Shown here one piece after another: positions 53,949 through 63,165 of a stretch of DNA of 64,000 nucleotides. Source of the stretch: Streptomyces sp. NBC_01485 (GTDB taxonomy: Bacteria; Actinomycetota; Actinomycetes; Streptomycetales; Streptomycetaceae); the NCBI RefSeq assembly GCF_036227125.1, contig NZ_CP109435.1, positions 2,294,001 through 2,358,000 on the forward strand. Direction: 5' to 3'. The notes under the pieces are model-generated. The model had not been told where the DNA came from and ran no database searches. It saw nothing but the letters and a program-made list of their open reading frames with translations. Within the stretch, counting starts at the first letter, position 1. The number at the start of each line of letters is the position of its first letter. The translations under genes and the position numbers were made by a program.

Positions 53949-55139
53949 TCAGCTCTTCTTACCCGCCGACCCGGCCTCGTCCTTGACCCCAGCGTTGACC
54001 TCGGCCTTGACCCCAGCGTTGACCTCGGCCTTGACCCCAGCGTTGACCTCGTCCTTGACCCCAGCGTTGACCTCGTCCTTGACCCCAGCGTTGACCTCGT
54101 CCTTGGCCTCAGCCTTCGCTTCCGCCTTGGCTCCGGCTTCGTCGTCGTCGGCGTCGTCCTTCGCGTCGGAGGCCACCGCCTCGCCCGCGGTCTCGCCGGG
54201 CGCGTCCTTCGCCGCCTCGTCCGCCTTGTCCTTGGGCTCGTCCTTCGACTTGCCCTCACCCTCGGCGACCTCTTCGGCCTCACCGCCGGAGGCACCCTCA
54301 CCGCCGGAGGCATCCTCGTCGGCGGCGGCCGGCTCCACGATCTCCTCGCGCCCCGGCCGCTTCTTCGCCGAGATCACGATGTACGCCACCGCGAGCACGA
54401 ACACGATCAGCGCGGTCCAGACGTTGAGACGCAGGCCCAGGATGTGGTGGGCGTCGTCGACGCGCATGTTCTCGATCCACGCGCGGCCCGCGCAGTACGC
54501 GGCGACGTACAGCGCGAACGCCCGGCCGTGGCCCAGCTTGAAGCGGCGGTCGGCCCAGATGACGAGGAGCGCGACGCCGATGCACCACAGCGACTCGTAC
54601 AGGAACGTCGGGTGGTAGTAGCCGGGCACGCGGCCGTCCACCGAGGACGTGATGTGCAGGGCCCAGGGGAGGTCGGTCTCCCGGCCGTACAGCTCCTGGT
54701 TGAACCAGTTGCCCCAGCGGCCGATGGCCTGGGCGAGGGCGATGCCGGGCGCGATGGCGTCGGCGTACGCGGGCAGGGCGATGCCCCGGCGGCGACAGCC
54801 GATCCACGCGCCCACCGCTCCGAGCGAGATCGCGCCCCAGATACCGAGGCCGCCCTCCCAGACCTTGAAGGCGTCCACCCAGTCACGGCCCTCGCTGAAG
54901 TACAGCTCGTAGTCCGTGATCACGTGGTAGAGCCGGCCGCCGACCAGCCCGAAGGGCACCGCCCAGACGGCGATGTCGGCGACCGTGCCGACCCGCCCGC
55001 CCCGGGCGACCCAGCGCCTGTTGCCGAGCCAGACCCCGACGAAGACGCCGATGATGATGCAGAACGCGTAGCCGCGCAGCGGAATGGGGCCGAGATACAG
55101 CACTCCGTGCGACGGGCTGGGAATGTAGGCAAGTTCCAT
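53949..55139 (-). CDS. lgt: Prolipoprotein diacylglyceryl transferase with repetitive acidic C-terminus
   Basis: A 396-residue membrane enzyme that transfers diacylglycerol to the lipobox Cys of prelipoproteins. The catalytic region is seen as GLVGGRLYHVITDYEL, IGRWGNWFNQELYGRETDLP and YYHPTFLYESLWCIGVALLV, with WIENMRVDDAHHILGLRLN at the end of the core, near residue 240. The last 130 residues are a cytoplasmic Glu/Ala/Asp/Lys-rich tail, including five copies of the octapeptide (D/A)EVNAGVK encoded by exact 24-bp repeats. Actinobacterial Lgt tails are often long, but such periodicity is notable. The tail is not required for the known reaction. GTG/ATG choice: ATG at 55139. Confidence 0.95.
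   Translation of the reverse strand: MELAYIPSPSHGVLYLGPIPLRGYAFCIIIGVFVGVWLGNRRWVARGGRVGTVADIAVWAVPFGLVGGRLYHVITDYELYFSEGRDWVDAFKVWEGGLGIWGAISLGAVGAWIGCRRRGIALPAYADAIAPGIALAQAIGRWGNWFNQELYGRETDLPWALHITSSVDGRVPGYYHPTFLYESLWCIGVALLVIWADRRFKLGHGRAFALYVAAYCAGRAWIENMRVDDAHHILGLRLNVWTALIVFVLAVAYIVISAKKRPGREEIVEPAAADEDASGGEGASGGEAEEVAEGEGKSKDEPKDKADEAAKDAPGETAGEAVASDAKDDADDDEAGAKAEAKAEAKDEVNAGVKDEVNAGVKDEVNAGVKAEVNAGVKAEVNAGVKDEAGSAGKKS
53981..54100. repeat. Five tandem 24-bp repeats in lgt
   Basis: Five contiguous 24-bp units (CCTTGACCCCAGCGTTGACC plus TCGG or TCGT) at 53981-54004, 54005-54028, 54029-54052, 54053-54076 and 54077-54100. Two variants of the last base alternate between units 1-2 (G) and 3-5 (T). 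The number probably varies between strains by slippage, without changing the frame. Confidence 0.93.
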
Positions 55140-55225
55140 AGCAGGTTCGACGCTACCCTGCCGGACCGGGCAGACGGCGGGCGGCCCGGCTACGGCTCCA
55201 TAACGGGCGGGTGTGAAAGGGCCTT

Positions 55226-55245
55226 ACCCTTTGTCACCCTTTGTC
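55226..55245. repeat. 10-bp tandem duplication at the dsbA-like stop
   Basis: ACCCTTTGTC twice in a row at 55226-55235 and 55236-55245. The copy at 55236-55245 encodes the last residues; the duplication places a TGA between the copies. Confidence 0.8.
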
Positions 55246-56013
55246 GGCCTCCTCGATCATCTGCTTCAGCTTCGCCGGTGTCATCGACTGGTCCGCGTAG
55301 ATGTTCTTGCCGTTGAACAGCACGGTCGGGGTGCCGCCGAAGTGGCCGTTCTGGAAGGCCTGGTTGGACTTCTCGACCCAGCTGTTGTGCGTGCCGTCCT
55401 CGACGCAGGTGCGGAACGCGGGGGTGACCAGGCCGTCGACCTTGCCCGCGAGCTCGATGAGCTTGGCGTTCTTGGCGTAGGCGTCGTCCGTCTCCACCGG
55501 CTGGTTCTCGTAGAGCACGTCGTGGTAGGCCGGGAACTTTCCGGCGTCCTGGGCGCAGGCCGCCGCGTTCGCCGCGGCGCGGGAGCCGGTGCCGCTCATG
55601 TTGCCGTCGATGAGGGTGGCCAGGTGGTACTCGACCTTGAGCTTTCCGGCGTCCGTCAGCTCGTGGACCGTGGGGCGGTACGCCGACTCGAAGGCCTTGC
55701 AGGCCGGGCAGCGGAAGTCCTCCCACACGGTGAGCGTGGACTTGGCGCTCTCCTTGCCGACGGGGATCGCCAGGGCGTCCTGGCCCTTCGCCCCCGAGGG
55801 CGCCACGACCGGGCCCGCCTTGTCACTGCCGCTGTCGTCCTTGCCGGAGTTCGCGGCGACGACGCCGATCACCGCCGCCAGGCCCAGGACGCAGACGACG
55901 CTCGACACCACGATCAGCGTCCGTCGCCGCCGCTCGGCGGCCTTCTGCTTGTCGCGCTCCGCCGCCAGCCGCTCCCGGGCGGTGCGCTTTCCCTCACGAT
56001 TTTTGTCGCTCAC
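55234..56013 (-). CDS. Membrane-anchored DsbA-family thiol-disulfide oxidoreductase
   Basis: A 259-residue protein with a basic cytoplasmic N-terminus (residues 1-31), one membrane helix (about 32-54, TLIVVSSVVCVLGLAAVIGV) and an external thioredoxin/DsbA domain. The active site is WEDFRCPACKAFES, with Cys102 and Cys105. The cis-Pro loop is GGTPTVLFNG. It should form or isomerise disulfides in exported proteins, and its location next to lgt links it to the envelope. The GTG at 56013 is used. The 3' end carries a 10-bp duplication. Upstream lies the trp operon terminator. Confidence 0.9.
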   Translation of the reverse strand: MSDKNREGKRTARERLAAERDKQKAAERRRRTLIVVSSVVCVLGLAAVIGVVAANSGKDDSGSDKAGPVVAPSGAKGQDALAIPVGKESAKSTLTVWEDFRCPACKAFESAYRPTVHELTDAGKLKVEYHLATLIDGNMSGTGSRAAANAAACAQDAGKFPAYHDVLYENQPVETDDAYAKNAKLIELAGKVDGLVTPAFRTCVEDGTHNSWVEKSNQAFQNGHFGGTPTVLFNGKNIYADQSMTPAKLKQMIEEADKG

Positions 56014-56028
56014 ACCCCCAGAACGAAC

Positions 56029-56053
56029 CGGGGAGGCGCATTGCGCCTCCCCG
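56029..56053 (-). terminator. Terminator of the trp operon
   Basis: CGGGGAGGCGC at 56029-56039, a 3-nt loop, and its complement at 56043-56053, 37 bp after the trpA stop. No U-run follows. It probably separates trpCMBA from the dsbA-like/lgt genes, perhaps incompletely. Confidence 0.75.
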
Positions 56054-56089
56054 ACCCCAGGTCCACCCGTTCGAGTGAGCGAACCCCCG

Positions 56090-56908
56090 TCACGCCTGTC
56101 GGCGCACGCCCTTCGCCAGGTCGCCCGCGAGCGCGCGCACGGCCTCGACGCCGGCCGCGTCGTCCGGCGCGTCCAGCATCCGCTTGACGAAGGCCGAGCC
56201 GACGATCACGCCGTCGGCGAAGCCTGCCACCTCGGCGGCCTGCGTGGCGTCGGAGACGCCGAGGCCGACGCAGACGGGCAGGCCGGTGCCGGTGGCCCGG
56301 GTCCGCTCGACCAGGTCCTGGGCCTGCGCGCCCACCGACACACGGGTGCCGGTGACCCCCATCAGCGAGGCGGCGTAGACGAAGCCGCTGCCCGCCTCGG
56401 TGATCTGCGCGAGCCGCGCGTCCCTGCTGCTCGGCGCCACGACGAAGATCGTCGCCAGGCCGTGCTTCTCGGCGTGCTCCCTCCACAGCGCCGACTCCTG
56501 CACCGGCAGGTCGGGCAGGATGCAGCCCGCGCCGCCCGCCTCGGCCAGTTCGGCGGTGAAGCGCTCGACGCCGTAGCGGTCGATCGGGTTCCAGTACGTC
56601 ATGACGAGGATCGGCTTCCCGGTGGCCTCGTAGGCCTCGCGGACCGTGCGCATGACGTCCGCGATACGCACCCCGCCGCGCAGGGCGATGTCGTCGGCGG
56701 TCTGGATGACCGGCCCGTCGAGCACGGGGTCGCTGTGCGGCAGACCGACCTCGACGACGTCCGCGCCGCCGTCGAGGACGGCCTTGATCGCCTCGATGCC
56801 GCCGTCCACGGTCGGGAACCCGGCCGGGAGGTAGGCGATGAGCGCGGAGCGGTCCTCGGCCTTGGCGGCGGCGAGGGTGTCGGCCAGCAGCCGGATGTTC
56901 CCGCTCAC
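56090..56908 (-). CDS. trpA: Tryptophan synthase alpha subunit
   Basis: A 272-residue TIM barrel that cleaves indole-3-glycerol phosphate. [20 protein letters not shown] and [19 protein letters not shown] contain the catalytic Glu/Asp pair, and [20 protein letters not shown] and IVGSAFVKR form the phosphate-binding end. Indole passes to TrpB through the shared tunnel. The GTG at 56908 overlaps the trpB stop (GTGA), so alpha and beta subunits are made together. Confidence 0.96.
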   Translation of the reverse strand: MSGNIRLLADTLAAAKAEDRSALIAYLPAGFPTVDGGIEAIKAVLDGGADVVEVGLPHSDPVLDGPVIQTADDIALRGGVRIADVMRTVREAYEATGKPILVMTYWNPIDRYGVERFTAELAEAGGAGCILPDLPVQESALWREHAEKHGLATIFVVAPSSRDARLAQITEAGSGFVYAASLMGVTGTRVSVGAQAQDLVERTRATGTGLPVCVGLGVSDATQAAEVAGFADGVIVGSAFVKRMLDAPDDAAGVEAVRALAGDLAKGVRRQA

Positions 56909-58188
56909 TTCGCGTCCCCCTCGATCTCGGCGGTGTCGGCCGCGTTGGCGGCGACCTCGGCGTCGGTGTCGTACAGCCCGAAGTAGCGGGCGGCGGTGTC
57001 CATGTCCTTGTCGCCTCGACCGGACAGGTTGACGATGATCAGCCCGTCCTTGCCGAGCTCCTTGCCGACCTCCAGGGCGCCGGCCAGCGCGTGCGCGCTC
57101 TCGATGGCCGGGATGATGCCCTCGGTGCGCGACAGCAGGCGCAGCGCCTGCATGGCCGCGTCGTCGGTGACCGCGCGGTACTCGGCGCGGCCGGTGTCCT
57201 TGAGGTAGGAGTGCTCGGGGCCGATGCCCGGGTAGTCCAGTCCCGCCGAGATGGAGTACGGCTCGGTGATCTGGCCCTCGTCGTCCTGGAGGACGTAGGA
57301 GCGGGAGCCGTGCAGGATGCCGGGCTCGCCCGCGGTCAGGGTCGCCGCGTGCTCGCCGGTCTCGATGCCGTGCCCGGCCGGTTCGCAGCCGACGAGGCGT
57401 ACGTCGGCGTCCGGGATGAAGGCGTGGAACAGGCCGATGGCGTTGGAACCGCCGCCGACGCAGGCGACGGCCGCGTCGGGCAGCCGCCCGGCGCGCTCCA
57501 GGATCTGGCGGCGGGCCTCGACGCCGATGACGCGGTGGAAGTCGCGGACCATCGCCGGGAAGGGGTGCGGTCCGGCGACCGTGCCGAAGAGGTAGTGGGT
57601 GCGGTCGACGTTGGCGACCCAGTCGCGGAAGGCCTCGTTGATGGCGTCCTTCAGCGTGCGGCTGCCGGACTTCACGGCCACGACCTCGGCGCCCAGCATG
57701 CGCATCCGGGCCACGTTGAGGGCCTGGCGCTGGGTGTCGATCTCACCCATGTAGATCGTGCACTCGAGCCCGAAGAGGGCGCAGGCGGTGGCCGTGGCCA
57801 CGCCGTGCTGGCCGGCGCCGGTCTCGGCGATCACCCGCGTCTTGCCCATGCGCCTGGTCAGCAGCGCCTGGCCGAGCACGTTGTTGATCTTGTGGGAGCC
57901 GGTGTGGTTGAGGTCCTCGCGCTTGAGGAAGATGCGTGCGCCGCCGGCGTGTTCGGCGAACCTCGGCACCTCGGTGAGGGAACTGGGGCGGCCGGTGTAG
58001 TGGACGAGCAGGTCGTCCAGCTCGCGGGCGAACTCGGGGTCGTGCTTCGCCTTGTCGTACTCGACGGCGACCTCGTCCACGGCGGCGACGAGGGCCTCCG
58101 GGATGAACTTGCCGCCGAACGCGCCGAAGTAGCCCTCGGCGGTGGGGACTTGGCCCTCCGGGTCGGGGATGAAGAACTCGCTGGGCAT
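56905..58188 (-). CDS. trpB: Tryptophan synthase beta subunit
   Basis: A 427-residue PLP enzyme that condenses indole with serine. The PLP lysine is in [18 protein letters not shown] near residue 100, the catalytic Glu in [20 protein letters not shown], and the phosphate-binding loop in [15 protein letters not shown]. Length is normal. GAGG lies 7 bases upstream of the ATG at 58188. Between it and trpM lies a 68-bp spacer with most of a dispersed repeat. Confidence 0.97.
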   Translation of the reverse strand: MPSEFFIPDPEGQVPTAEGYFGAFGGKFIPEALVAAVDEVAVEYDKAKHDPEFARELDDLLVHYTGRPSSLTEVPRFAEHAGGARIFLKREDLNHTGSHKINNVLGQALLTRRMGKTRVIAETGAGQHGVATATACALFGLECTIYMGEIDTQRQALNVARMRMLGAEVVAVKSGSRTLKDAINEAFRDWVANVDRTHYLFGTVAGPHPFPAMVRDFHRVIGVEARRQILERAGRLPDAAVACVGGGSNAIGLFHAFIPDADVRLVGCEPAGHGIETGEHAATLTAGEPGILHGSRSYVLQDDEGQITEPYSISAGLDYPGIGPEHSYLKDTGRAEYRAVTDDAAMQALRLLSRTEGIIPAIESAHALAGALEVGKELGKDGLIIVNLSGRGDKDMDTAARYFGLYDTDAEVAANAADTAEIEGDAK

Positions 58189-58256
58189 ACGGAAACCTCA
58201 CGGTGGGTTTGTGGAAAGAACCTAATCGCCGTGGGGGCGGAGCTTGATGAACGACC

Positions 58257-58496
58257 TCAGGCCGTACGTGGCTGGTCGCGCCCACGCGGCGGAGCCGCAC
58301 ATCCGGGCACTGCCCCGCGCCCCTCAGGGGCGCGTTGCCATCGCTGTCCGTTGACCTGGCCGGGTTCGTCTCCGATGACGTAGCGCACCCTGCGGCCGTG
58401 TACGCGCCGTGCGGGCGCGCGACAGCCTCGGGGCCTGCAGCCGCGCGCGAGGCGGGCGTACGGGTCCCTGGTCGCCAGGGTGGTCGAGACGGTCAT
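58257..58496 (-). CDS. trpM: TrpM-like small tryptophan-operon protein with repeat-derived C-terminus
   Basis: A 79-residue protein with the TrpM core: CRPRGCRAPARRVHGRRVRY followed by VIGDEPGQVNGQRWQR. TrpM of S. coelicolor is a small protein (about 63 residues as I recall) between trpC and trpB that modulates tryptophan synthesis and differentiation; this gene has the same place and strand. It begins 22 bp after trpC. The C-terminal part, from about PEGRGAVPG onward, is encoded by a dispersed intergenic repeat that also supplies the stop, so the protein is longer than the family norm. The molecular mechanism of TrpM is not settled. Confidence 0.85.
   Translation of the reverse strand: MTVSTTLATRDPYARLARGCRPRGCRAPARRVHGRRVRYVIGDEPGQVNGQRWQRAPEGRGAVPGCAAPPRGRDQPRTA
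58258..58335. repeat. Dispersed repeat overlapping the trpM 3' end
   Basis: It includes GGCTGGTCGCGCCCACGCGG and a hairpin CGCGCCCC-TCA-GGGGCGCG at 58316-58334. I recognise the combination from general familiarity as a frequent intergenic repeat of Streptomyces. It supplies the last third of trpM and the spacer to trpB. Confidence 0.7.
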
Positions 58497-58518
58497 CGCG
58501 GGTCAGCGTACCGGCCGG

Positions 58519-59328
58519 TCAGCCGCGGCCGTGGCGCAGGGCCGGGTGTTCGCCCGCCGCGACCAGGTCGGCGACCGCTGTCTTGGGGTCGCGGCCCGTC
58601 ACCAGGGACTCGCCGACCAGGACGGCGTCGGCGCCGGCGTTGGCGTACGCGATGAGGTCGTGCGGGCCCCGGACGCCGGACTCGGCGATCTTGACGATGT
58701 GGGCCGGGATCTCGGGGGCGACGCGTTCGAAGGTCCCGCGGTCGACCTCGAGGGTCTTCAGGTTGCGCGCGTTGACGCCGATCACCTTGGCGCCCGCGTC
58801 GACGGCGCGCTCGACCTCGACCTCGTCGTGGACCTCGACCAGCGGGGTGAGGCCGATGGAGACGGCGCGCTCGATGAGGGACTCCAGGGCCGACTGCTCG
58901 AGGGCGGCCACGATCAGCAGCGCGAGGTCGGCGCCGTACGCGCGGGCCTCCCACAGCTGGTACGAGGTGACGATGAAGTCCTTGCGCAGCACGGGGATGT
59001 CCACGCGCGCGCGTACCGCTTCGAGGTCGGCCAGGGAGCCGCCGAAGCGGCGCTCCTCGGTGAGGACGGAGATGACGGCCGCGCCGCCCGCCTCGTAGTC
59101 GGCGGCCAGGGCGGCCGGGTCGGCGATGGCGGCCAGGGCGCCCTTGGACGGGCTGGAGCGCTTGACCTCGCAGATGACCTTGACGCCGTCACCGCGCAGG
59201 GCGGCCACGCCGTCCTTGGCCGCGGGAGCCTTCGCCGCGCGCTCCTTGAGCTCCTCGAGGCTGACGCGCGCCTGCCGCTCCGCGAGGTCGGCACGGACTC
59301 CGTCGATGATCTCGTCGAGCACACTCAC
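58519..59328 (-). CDS. trpC: Indole-3-glycerol-phosphate synthase
   Basis: A 269-residue TIM-barrel enzyme that decarboxylates and cyclises Cd[18 protein letters not shown] contains the catalytic Lys, and [33 protein letters not shown] and [15 protein letters not shown] are the other barrel motifs. The GTG at 59328 is used; a second in-frame GTG two codons later is possible. It heads trpC-trpM-trpB-trpA. The 121-bp region before it should hold the promoter. Confidence 0.96.
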   Translation of the reverse strand: MSVLDEIIDGVRADLAERQARVSLEELKERAAKAPAAKDGVAALRGDGVKVICEVKRSSPSKGALAAIADPAALAADYEAGGAAVISVLTEERRFGGSLADLEAVRARVDIPVLRKDFIVTSYQLWEARAYGADLALLIVAALEQSALESLIERAVSIGLTPLVEVHDEVEVERAVDAGAKVIGVNARNLKTLEVDRGTFERVAPEIPAHIVKIAESGVRGPHDLIAYANAGADAVLVGESLVTGRDPKTAVADLVAAGEHPALRHGRG

Positions 59329-59449
59329 GCGAGCGGCCCCCTTCCGGCAACCGGTGGAAAACGATGGTCACTCCGATGGTATCCGGAGGAAGGCGATGGC
59401 CTCACATCCAGCCGCCGGCGGTCCCATTACCTGGACATTTGCCGGTTGA

Positions 59450-59884
59450 TCAAGGATGCAGCCAGCCACCGAACGGCAGGTTCCGGACGACCGTGAAGAC
59501 CAGCAGCGATGCGCCCAGCGCCCAGAGCCGCACCGAGGTGAGGTCGACGCGCACGGGGCGTCCGCGTGCCACGCGGACCACCCAGACGGTCCACACCACC
59601 GCGAAGCCCAGGAAGGCGACGACGGCCATGGCGTTGTCCTGGAGGGCGGCCTGGAAGTCCCCGTGCACGAAGGCGTGCGCGCTGCGCAGGCCGCCGCAGC
59701 CGGGGCAGTACAGGCCCGTGTAGCGCAGGAGCGGGCAGACGGGGTAGTGGCCGGGCTCGTTGGGGTCGACGGCCCCGACGTAGGCGAAGGCGCCGACGAC
59801 GGCCGTGAGGATCCCGGCGGGCACGGCGAGTCGTCCCCGCGTCGTTGACGTCACCCTCTGGCTGTCGGCGTTCACGCCTCGCAT
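59450..59884 (-). CDS. DUF2752 membrane protein
   Basis: A 144-residue membrane protein of the DUF2752 family. The signature CPLLRYTGLYCPGCGGLRSAH, split here as CPLLRYTGLYCPGCGG and LRSAHAF, has the conserved CPxCG-type pair. Three hydrophobic helices are visible (GILTAVVGAFAYVGAV, AMAVVAFLGFAVVWTVWVV, LWALGASLLVFTVV). Its function is unknown. The ATG at 59884 is chosen because the longer frame would run through the hairpin downstream of the HGxxPAAW gene. It is a regular member of the actinobacterial trp neighbourhood. Confidence 0.82.
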   Translation of the reverse strand: MRGVNADSQRVTSTTRGRLAVPAGILTAVVGAFAYVGAVDPNEPGHYPVCPLLRYTGLYCPGCGGLRSAHAFVHGDFQAALQDNAMAVVAFLGFAVVWTVWVVRVARGRPVRVDLTSVRLWALGASLLVFTVVRNLPFGGWLHP

Positions 59885-59911
59885 TGTGCCCCGCCGGGGT
59901 GCCACGCGCGC

Positions 59912-59947
59912 GTGAGGGGCGGCCGGTGTGCACCGGCCGCCCCTCAC
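59912..59947. terminator. Hairpin between the HGxxPAAW gene and the DUF2752 gene
   Basis: GTGAGGGGCGGCCGGTG at 59912-59928 pairs perfectly with 59931-59947 (17 bp, minimal TG loop, opening by a few bases in RNA). It lies just after the HGxxPAAW stop and should end transcription from the minus strand. Confidence 0.85.
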
Positions 59948-59970
59948 CAGGTCGCGTCTGTCGTGGGGGC

Positions 59971-60225
59971 TCAGCCCTCGACGGTGGCCGGCTCGCGGGT
60001 CACCGGCGCGGTCTTGTGCACCGGGTGCGTCTCCTTCGGCATGCCCAGGCCGGCCGCGCGCATCGCGCCGCCGACCACACCGGCGAGGAGCACGATCGCC
60101 ATGCCGGCCCAGAACCCGAGCGGCTCGGCCATCACCATGAACGCGCCCGCGACGGTGAAGCCGATGATGGCGATGGTGACGCCGGTCCAGGCGGCCGGGG
60201 TGTGTCCGTGGCTGCTGCCCGCCAT
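59971..60225 (-). CDS. HGxxPAAW-family small membrane protein
   Basis: An 84-residue protein with the namesake motif HGHTPAAW at residues 6-13 and two membrane helices (VTIAIIGFTVAGAFMVMA and FWAGMAIVLLAGVVGGAMRA). The family is nearly always found next to tryptophan genes in actinobacteria. Its role is unknown. A strong hairpin follows its stop. The region between it and the next gene upstream is 168 bp and contains a GGGAACCGCGGACGG(C/G) direct repeat near 60350-60385. Confidence 0.85.
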   Translation of the reverse strand: MAGSSHGHTPAAWTGVTIAIIGFTVAGAFMVMAEPLGFWAGMAIVLLAGVVGGAMRAAGLGMPKETHPVHKTAPVTREPATVEG

Positions 60226-60393
60226 GACTTGCTCCTCATTGCTGTCTCTGTGTCCGTCCGAGCCGGACGCTCGTCGTCCATTGTCCCGTACGCACGCGCG
60301 TACCGGACGCGGGGGTGGTATCCGTTCGCGTCTGATTCACCACATCGGGAACCGCGGACGGCAACGCATCGGGAACCGCGGACGGCGGCCTGG

Positions 60394-61044
60394 TCAGACC
60401 GGGTCCATGCCCGTCGGGTCCTCGCCGCGGTCCAGGGCCTTCCACATGTCCTCGGGCCGGTCGGGGTCGACGGGCTTGGGGGCGCGCCGGGGGCGCGGGG
60501 TGCCGTCGCGTTCGTAGCGGCCGGACATGGCGGGCCACTGGCGGCCGTAGCGCAGGGCCAGCAGGCCGGCCAGGAGGATCAGGGCGCCGCCCGCGGCCGC
60601 CGCGTAGGGCCAGGCGGTGTGGGTGAACGAGGCCACGGTGGCCGAGGTGTCGCCGGAGGCCTTCGCGGCCTGCTCGTCGAGCGCGGTGCCGTCGGTGGCG
60701 CCGAGCAGGGCGGCGGCCATGATCCCGGCGCCGGAGAGCGCGAGGAGGGCGGAGACCGCGAAACGGCCGGTCCGGCGGACGGCGAAGACGGCGACGAGCG
60801 CGGCGAGGCCCACTATGGCGAGCGCCGCGGGCAGGCCCGTGACGTCGCTGCCCCTGGCGGTCAGGGGGAAGGCGCCGCCGGCCACCGTCGCCGTGCCCGC
60901 CGACCAGCGCTGCCGGGTGGCCAGCAGGGCCACGGCCGCGCCCAGCGCGCCGCACAGCAGGGCGAGGGCGAGGCTCCGGCGGCCGGACCGGGCGGCGGTG
61001 TCGGATGCGGATCGGGGGTGCGGAACAGCAGTCACGTACCCCAC
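60394..61044 (-). CDS. TIGR02234-type Trp-associated membrane protein
   Basis: A 216-residue membrane protein with four helices, matching the family known as Trp biosynthesis-associated membrane protein (TIGR02234). It has ALALLCGALGAAVALLATRQ, RWSAG, LAIVGLAALVAVFAV, ALLALSGAGIMAAALLGA and YAAAAGGALILLAGLLAL, then a C-terminal RPEDMWKALDRGEDPTGMDP tail. The GTG at 61044 is the longest start; a GTG at 61035 gives a more usual MTAVP start and is equally likely. It lies 84 bp downstream of trpE on the same strand. Function is unknown. Confidence 0.83.
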   Translation of the reverse strand: MGYVTAVPHPRSASDTAARSGRRSLALALLCGALGAAVALLATRQRWSAGTATVAGGAFPLTARGSDVTGLPAALAIVGLAALVAVFAVRRTGRFAVSALLALSGAGIMAAALLGATDGTALDEQAAKASGDTSATVASFTHTAWPYAAAAGGALILLAGLLALRYGRQWPAMSGRYERDGTPRPRRAPKPVDPDRPEDMWKALDRGEDPTGMDPV

Positions 61045-61101
61045 TATCGCCTGAACCCCGGGCGAACCGTCACCCGGGGTTCATATGACCCTCGTCCTAC
61101 T

Positions 61102-61149
61102 GCCCGAGCCGGTTACCGCCCGAGCCGGCTATCGCCCGAGCCGGTTGGC
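61102..61149. repeat. Three 16-bp tandem repeats at the trpE 3' end
   Basis: GCCCGAGCCGGTTACC, GCCCGAGCCGGCTATC and GCCCGAGCCGGTTGGC at 61102-61117, 61118-61133 and 61134-61149. The last copy encodes the C-terminal NRLGR of TrpE and its stop overlaps the second copy; the others extend into the spacer. Confidence 0.85.
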
Positions 61150-62607
61150 CGTGTGGACGGCGCGCAGGACCGCCGCCGCCTTGTTGCGGCACTCCTGGTC
61201 CTCGGCGACGGGGTCGGAGTCGGCGACGATGCCGGCGCCGGCCTGGACGTAGGCCGTGCCGTCGCGCAGCAGGGCCGTGCGGATGGCGATGGCGGTGTCG
61301 GAGTCGCCCGCGAAGTCCAGATAGCCCACGCAGCCGCCGTACAGGCCGCGCCGGGACGGTTCCAGTTCGTCGATGATCTGCATGGCGCGGGGCTTGGGGG
61401 CGCCGGAGAGGGTGCCGGCGGGGAAGCAGGCGGTGAGGACGTCGAATGCGGTGCGGCCGGCGGCGACCTTGCCGGTGACCGTCGAGACGATGTGCATCAC
61501 GTGCGAGTACCGCTCGACGGACATGAAGTCGACGACCTCGACCGAGCCCGGCTCGCAGACCCGGCCCAGGTCGTTGCGGCCCAGGTCGACGAGCATGAGG
61601 TGCTCGGCGCGCTCCTTGGGGTCGGCGAGCAGTTCGTCGGCGAGGGCCTGGTCCTCGTGCGGGGTGGCCCCGCGGTGCCGGGTGCCGGCGATGGGGTGGA
61701 CCATGGCGTGCCCGTCCTCGACCTTGACGAGCGCCTCGGGGGACGAGCCGACCACGTCGAAGCCGTCGAAGCGGAACAGGTACATGTACGGGGAGGGGTT
61801 CGTGGCCCGCAGCACCCGGTACACGTCCAGCGCGCTTGCCGTGCACGGCGTTTCGAAGCGCTGGGAGGGGACGACCTGGAAGGCCTCGCCCGCGCGGATG
61901 CGCTCCTTGATGTCCTCGACGGCCGTCCGGAAGTCGGGGCCGCCCCACAGGGCGGTGTACTCGGGCAGCTCGGAGGGCGGGAGGACGGCCGGGGGCTGGG
62001 CCACCGCGCGCGTGAGGTCGGCCTCCATGGCGTCCAGGCGGGCGACCGCGTCCGTGTACGCCTCGTCGACGCCGGTGTCGAGGTCGTTGTGGTTGATCGC
62101 GTTGGCGATCAGCAGGACGGAGCCCTCCCAGTGGTCCATGACGGCGAGATCGCTGGTCAGGAGCATGGTCAGCTCGGGCAGTCGCAGGTCGTCCCGCTCA
62201 CCGGGGCCGATCTTCTCCAGGCGGCGCACGATGTCGTAGCCGAGGTAGCCGACCATGCCGCCGGTGAAGGGCGGCATGCCCTCCTGGTGGGGGGTGTGCA
62301 GGGTCTCGATGGTGGCGCGCAGGGCGGCGAGCGGGTCGCCGTCCGTGGGGACGCCGACGGGCGGGGTGCCGAGCCAGTGGGTCTGGCCGTCGAGCGCGGT
62401 GAGGGTGGCGGCGCTTCGGACGCCGACGAAGGAGTACCGGGACCACGAGCGGCCGTTCTCCGCGGACTCCAGGAGGAAGGTGCCGGTGCGCTCGGCGGCG
62501 AGCTTGCGGTAGAGCGCGACCGGGGTGTCGCCGTCGGCGAGGAGCTTGCGGGTGACCGGGATGACACGGCGGTCGCCGGCCAGCTTGCGGAACGTCTCGA
62601 GGTCCAT
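61129..62607 (-). CDS. trpE: Anthranilate synthase component I
   Basis: A 492-residue chorismate-binding enzyme that makes anthranilate with a separate glutamine amidotransferase (TrpG), which is not in the window. The Trp-feedback site is [18 protein letters not shown] near residue 50. The catalytic part includes [55 protein letters not shown] and [20 protein letters not shown]. Length is normal. The ATG at 62607 follows AAGGTCA. It lies 11 bp downstream of hisI, so both may share a transcript. The 3' end carries a 16-bp duplication series. Confidence 0.96.
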   Translation of the reverse strand: MDLETFRKLAGDRRVIPVTRKLLADGDTPVALYRKLAAERTGTFLLESAENGRSWSRYSFVGVRSAATLTALDGQTHWLGTPPVGVPTDGDPLAALRATIETLHTPHQEGMPPFTGGMVGYLGYDIVRRLEKIGPGERDDLRLPELTMLLTSDLAVMDHWEGSVLLIANAINHNDLDTGVDEAYTDAVARLDAMEADLTRAVAQPPAVLPPSELPEYTALWGGPDFRTAVEDIKERIRAGEAFQVVPSQRFETPCTASALDVYRVLRATNPSPYMYLFRFDGFDVVGSSPEALVKVEDGHAMVHPIAGTRHRGATPHEDQALADELLADPKERAEHLMLVDLGRNDLGRVCEPGSVEVVDFMSVERYSHVMHIVSTVTGKVAAGRTAFDVLTACFPAGTLSGAPKPRAMQIIDELEPSRRGLYGGCVGYLDFAGDSDTAIAIRTALLRDGTAYVQAGAGIVADSDPVAEDQECRNKAAAVLRAVHTANRLGR

Positions 62608-62618
62608 GGCGGCTGACC

Positions 62619-63083
62619 TTACTGATCCACGGCGGCGGCGTCGGAATCGGCACCGCCCGTCGGCAGGACGTCCAGCAGGACGTCGGTGTCGAAGCAGGTG
62701 CGCGCGCCGGTGTGGCAGGCGGCGCCGACCTGGTCGACCTTGACGAGGACGGTGTCGGCGTCGCAGTCGAGGGCGACGGACCTGACCCACTGGAAGTGGC
62801 CGGAGGTGTCGCCCTTGACCCAGTACTCCCGGCGGCTGCGCGACCAGTAGGTGCAGCGGCCGGTGGTGAGCGTGCGGTGCAGCGCCTCGTCGTCCATCCA
62901 GCCGAGCATGAGCACCTCACCGGTGTCGTACTGCTGGGCGATGGCGGGGACGAGGCCGTCGGCGCTGCGCTTGAGGCGCGCGGCGATCTCGGGGGCGAGG
63001 CGACTGGACGGAGAACTGTGGCGCGAAGCGCCTCGTTGAGGGGCGGTGGTCGGGTGACGGGCGGGCGGGGGCGTGCTGGTCAT
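62619..63083 (-). CDS. hisI: Phosphoribosyl-AMP cyclohydrolase
   Basis: A 154-residue enzyme of histidine synthesis that opens the adenine ring of [45 protein letters not shown] and [20 protein letters not shown] with GARTCF carry the zinc- and Mg-binding Cys/Asp residues. The first 30 residues are Pro/Ser-rich and not conserved. A shorter start is possible, but no clear ribosome binding site distinguishes it. Order hisI-trpE on one strand is common in Streptomyces. Confidence 0.93.
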   Translation of the reverse strand: MTSTPPPARHPTTAPQRGASRHSSPSSRLAPEIAARLKRSADGLVPAIAQQYDTGEVLMLGWMDDEALHRTLTTGRCTYWSRSRREYWVKGDTSGHFQWVRSVALDCDADTVLVKVDQVGAACHTGARTCFDTDVLLDVLPTGGADSDAAAVDQ

Positions 63084-63165
63084 GGTGCCATTCTGCCGCG
63101 CACCACTGACAGTGACGGACGTGCGTCCACTGGGCGGACCCTCTACGTGGCCGTAGGCTGACTGC

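Noticed and set aside
53981..54100. Regular 24-bp repeats considered as a CRISPR array
   Set aside because: The units are contiguous without spacers and lie inside the lgt coding frame.
53389..54618. A 409-codon plus-strand frame with SALTPALTS repeats
   Set aside because: It spans two convergent genes and the terminator between them; the repeats are the antisense of the lgt tail.
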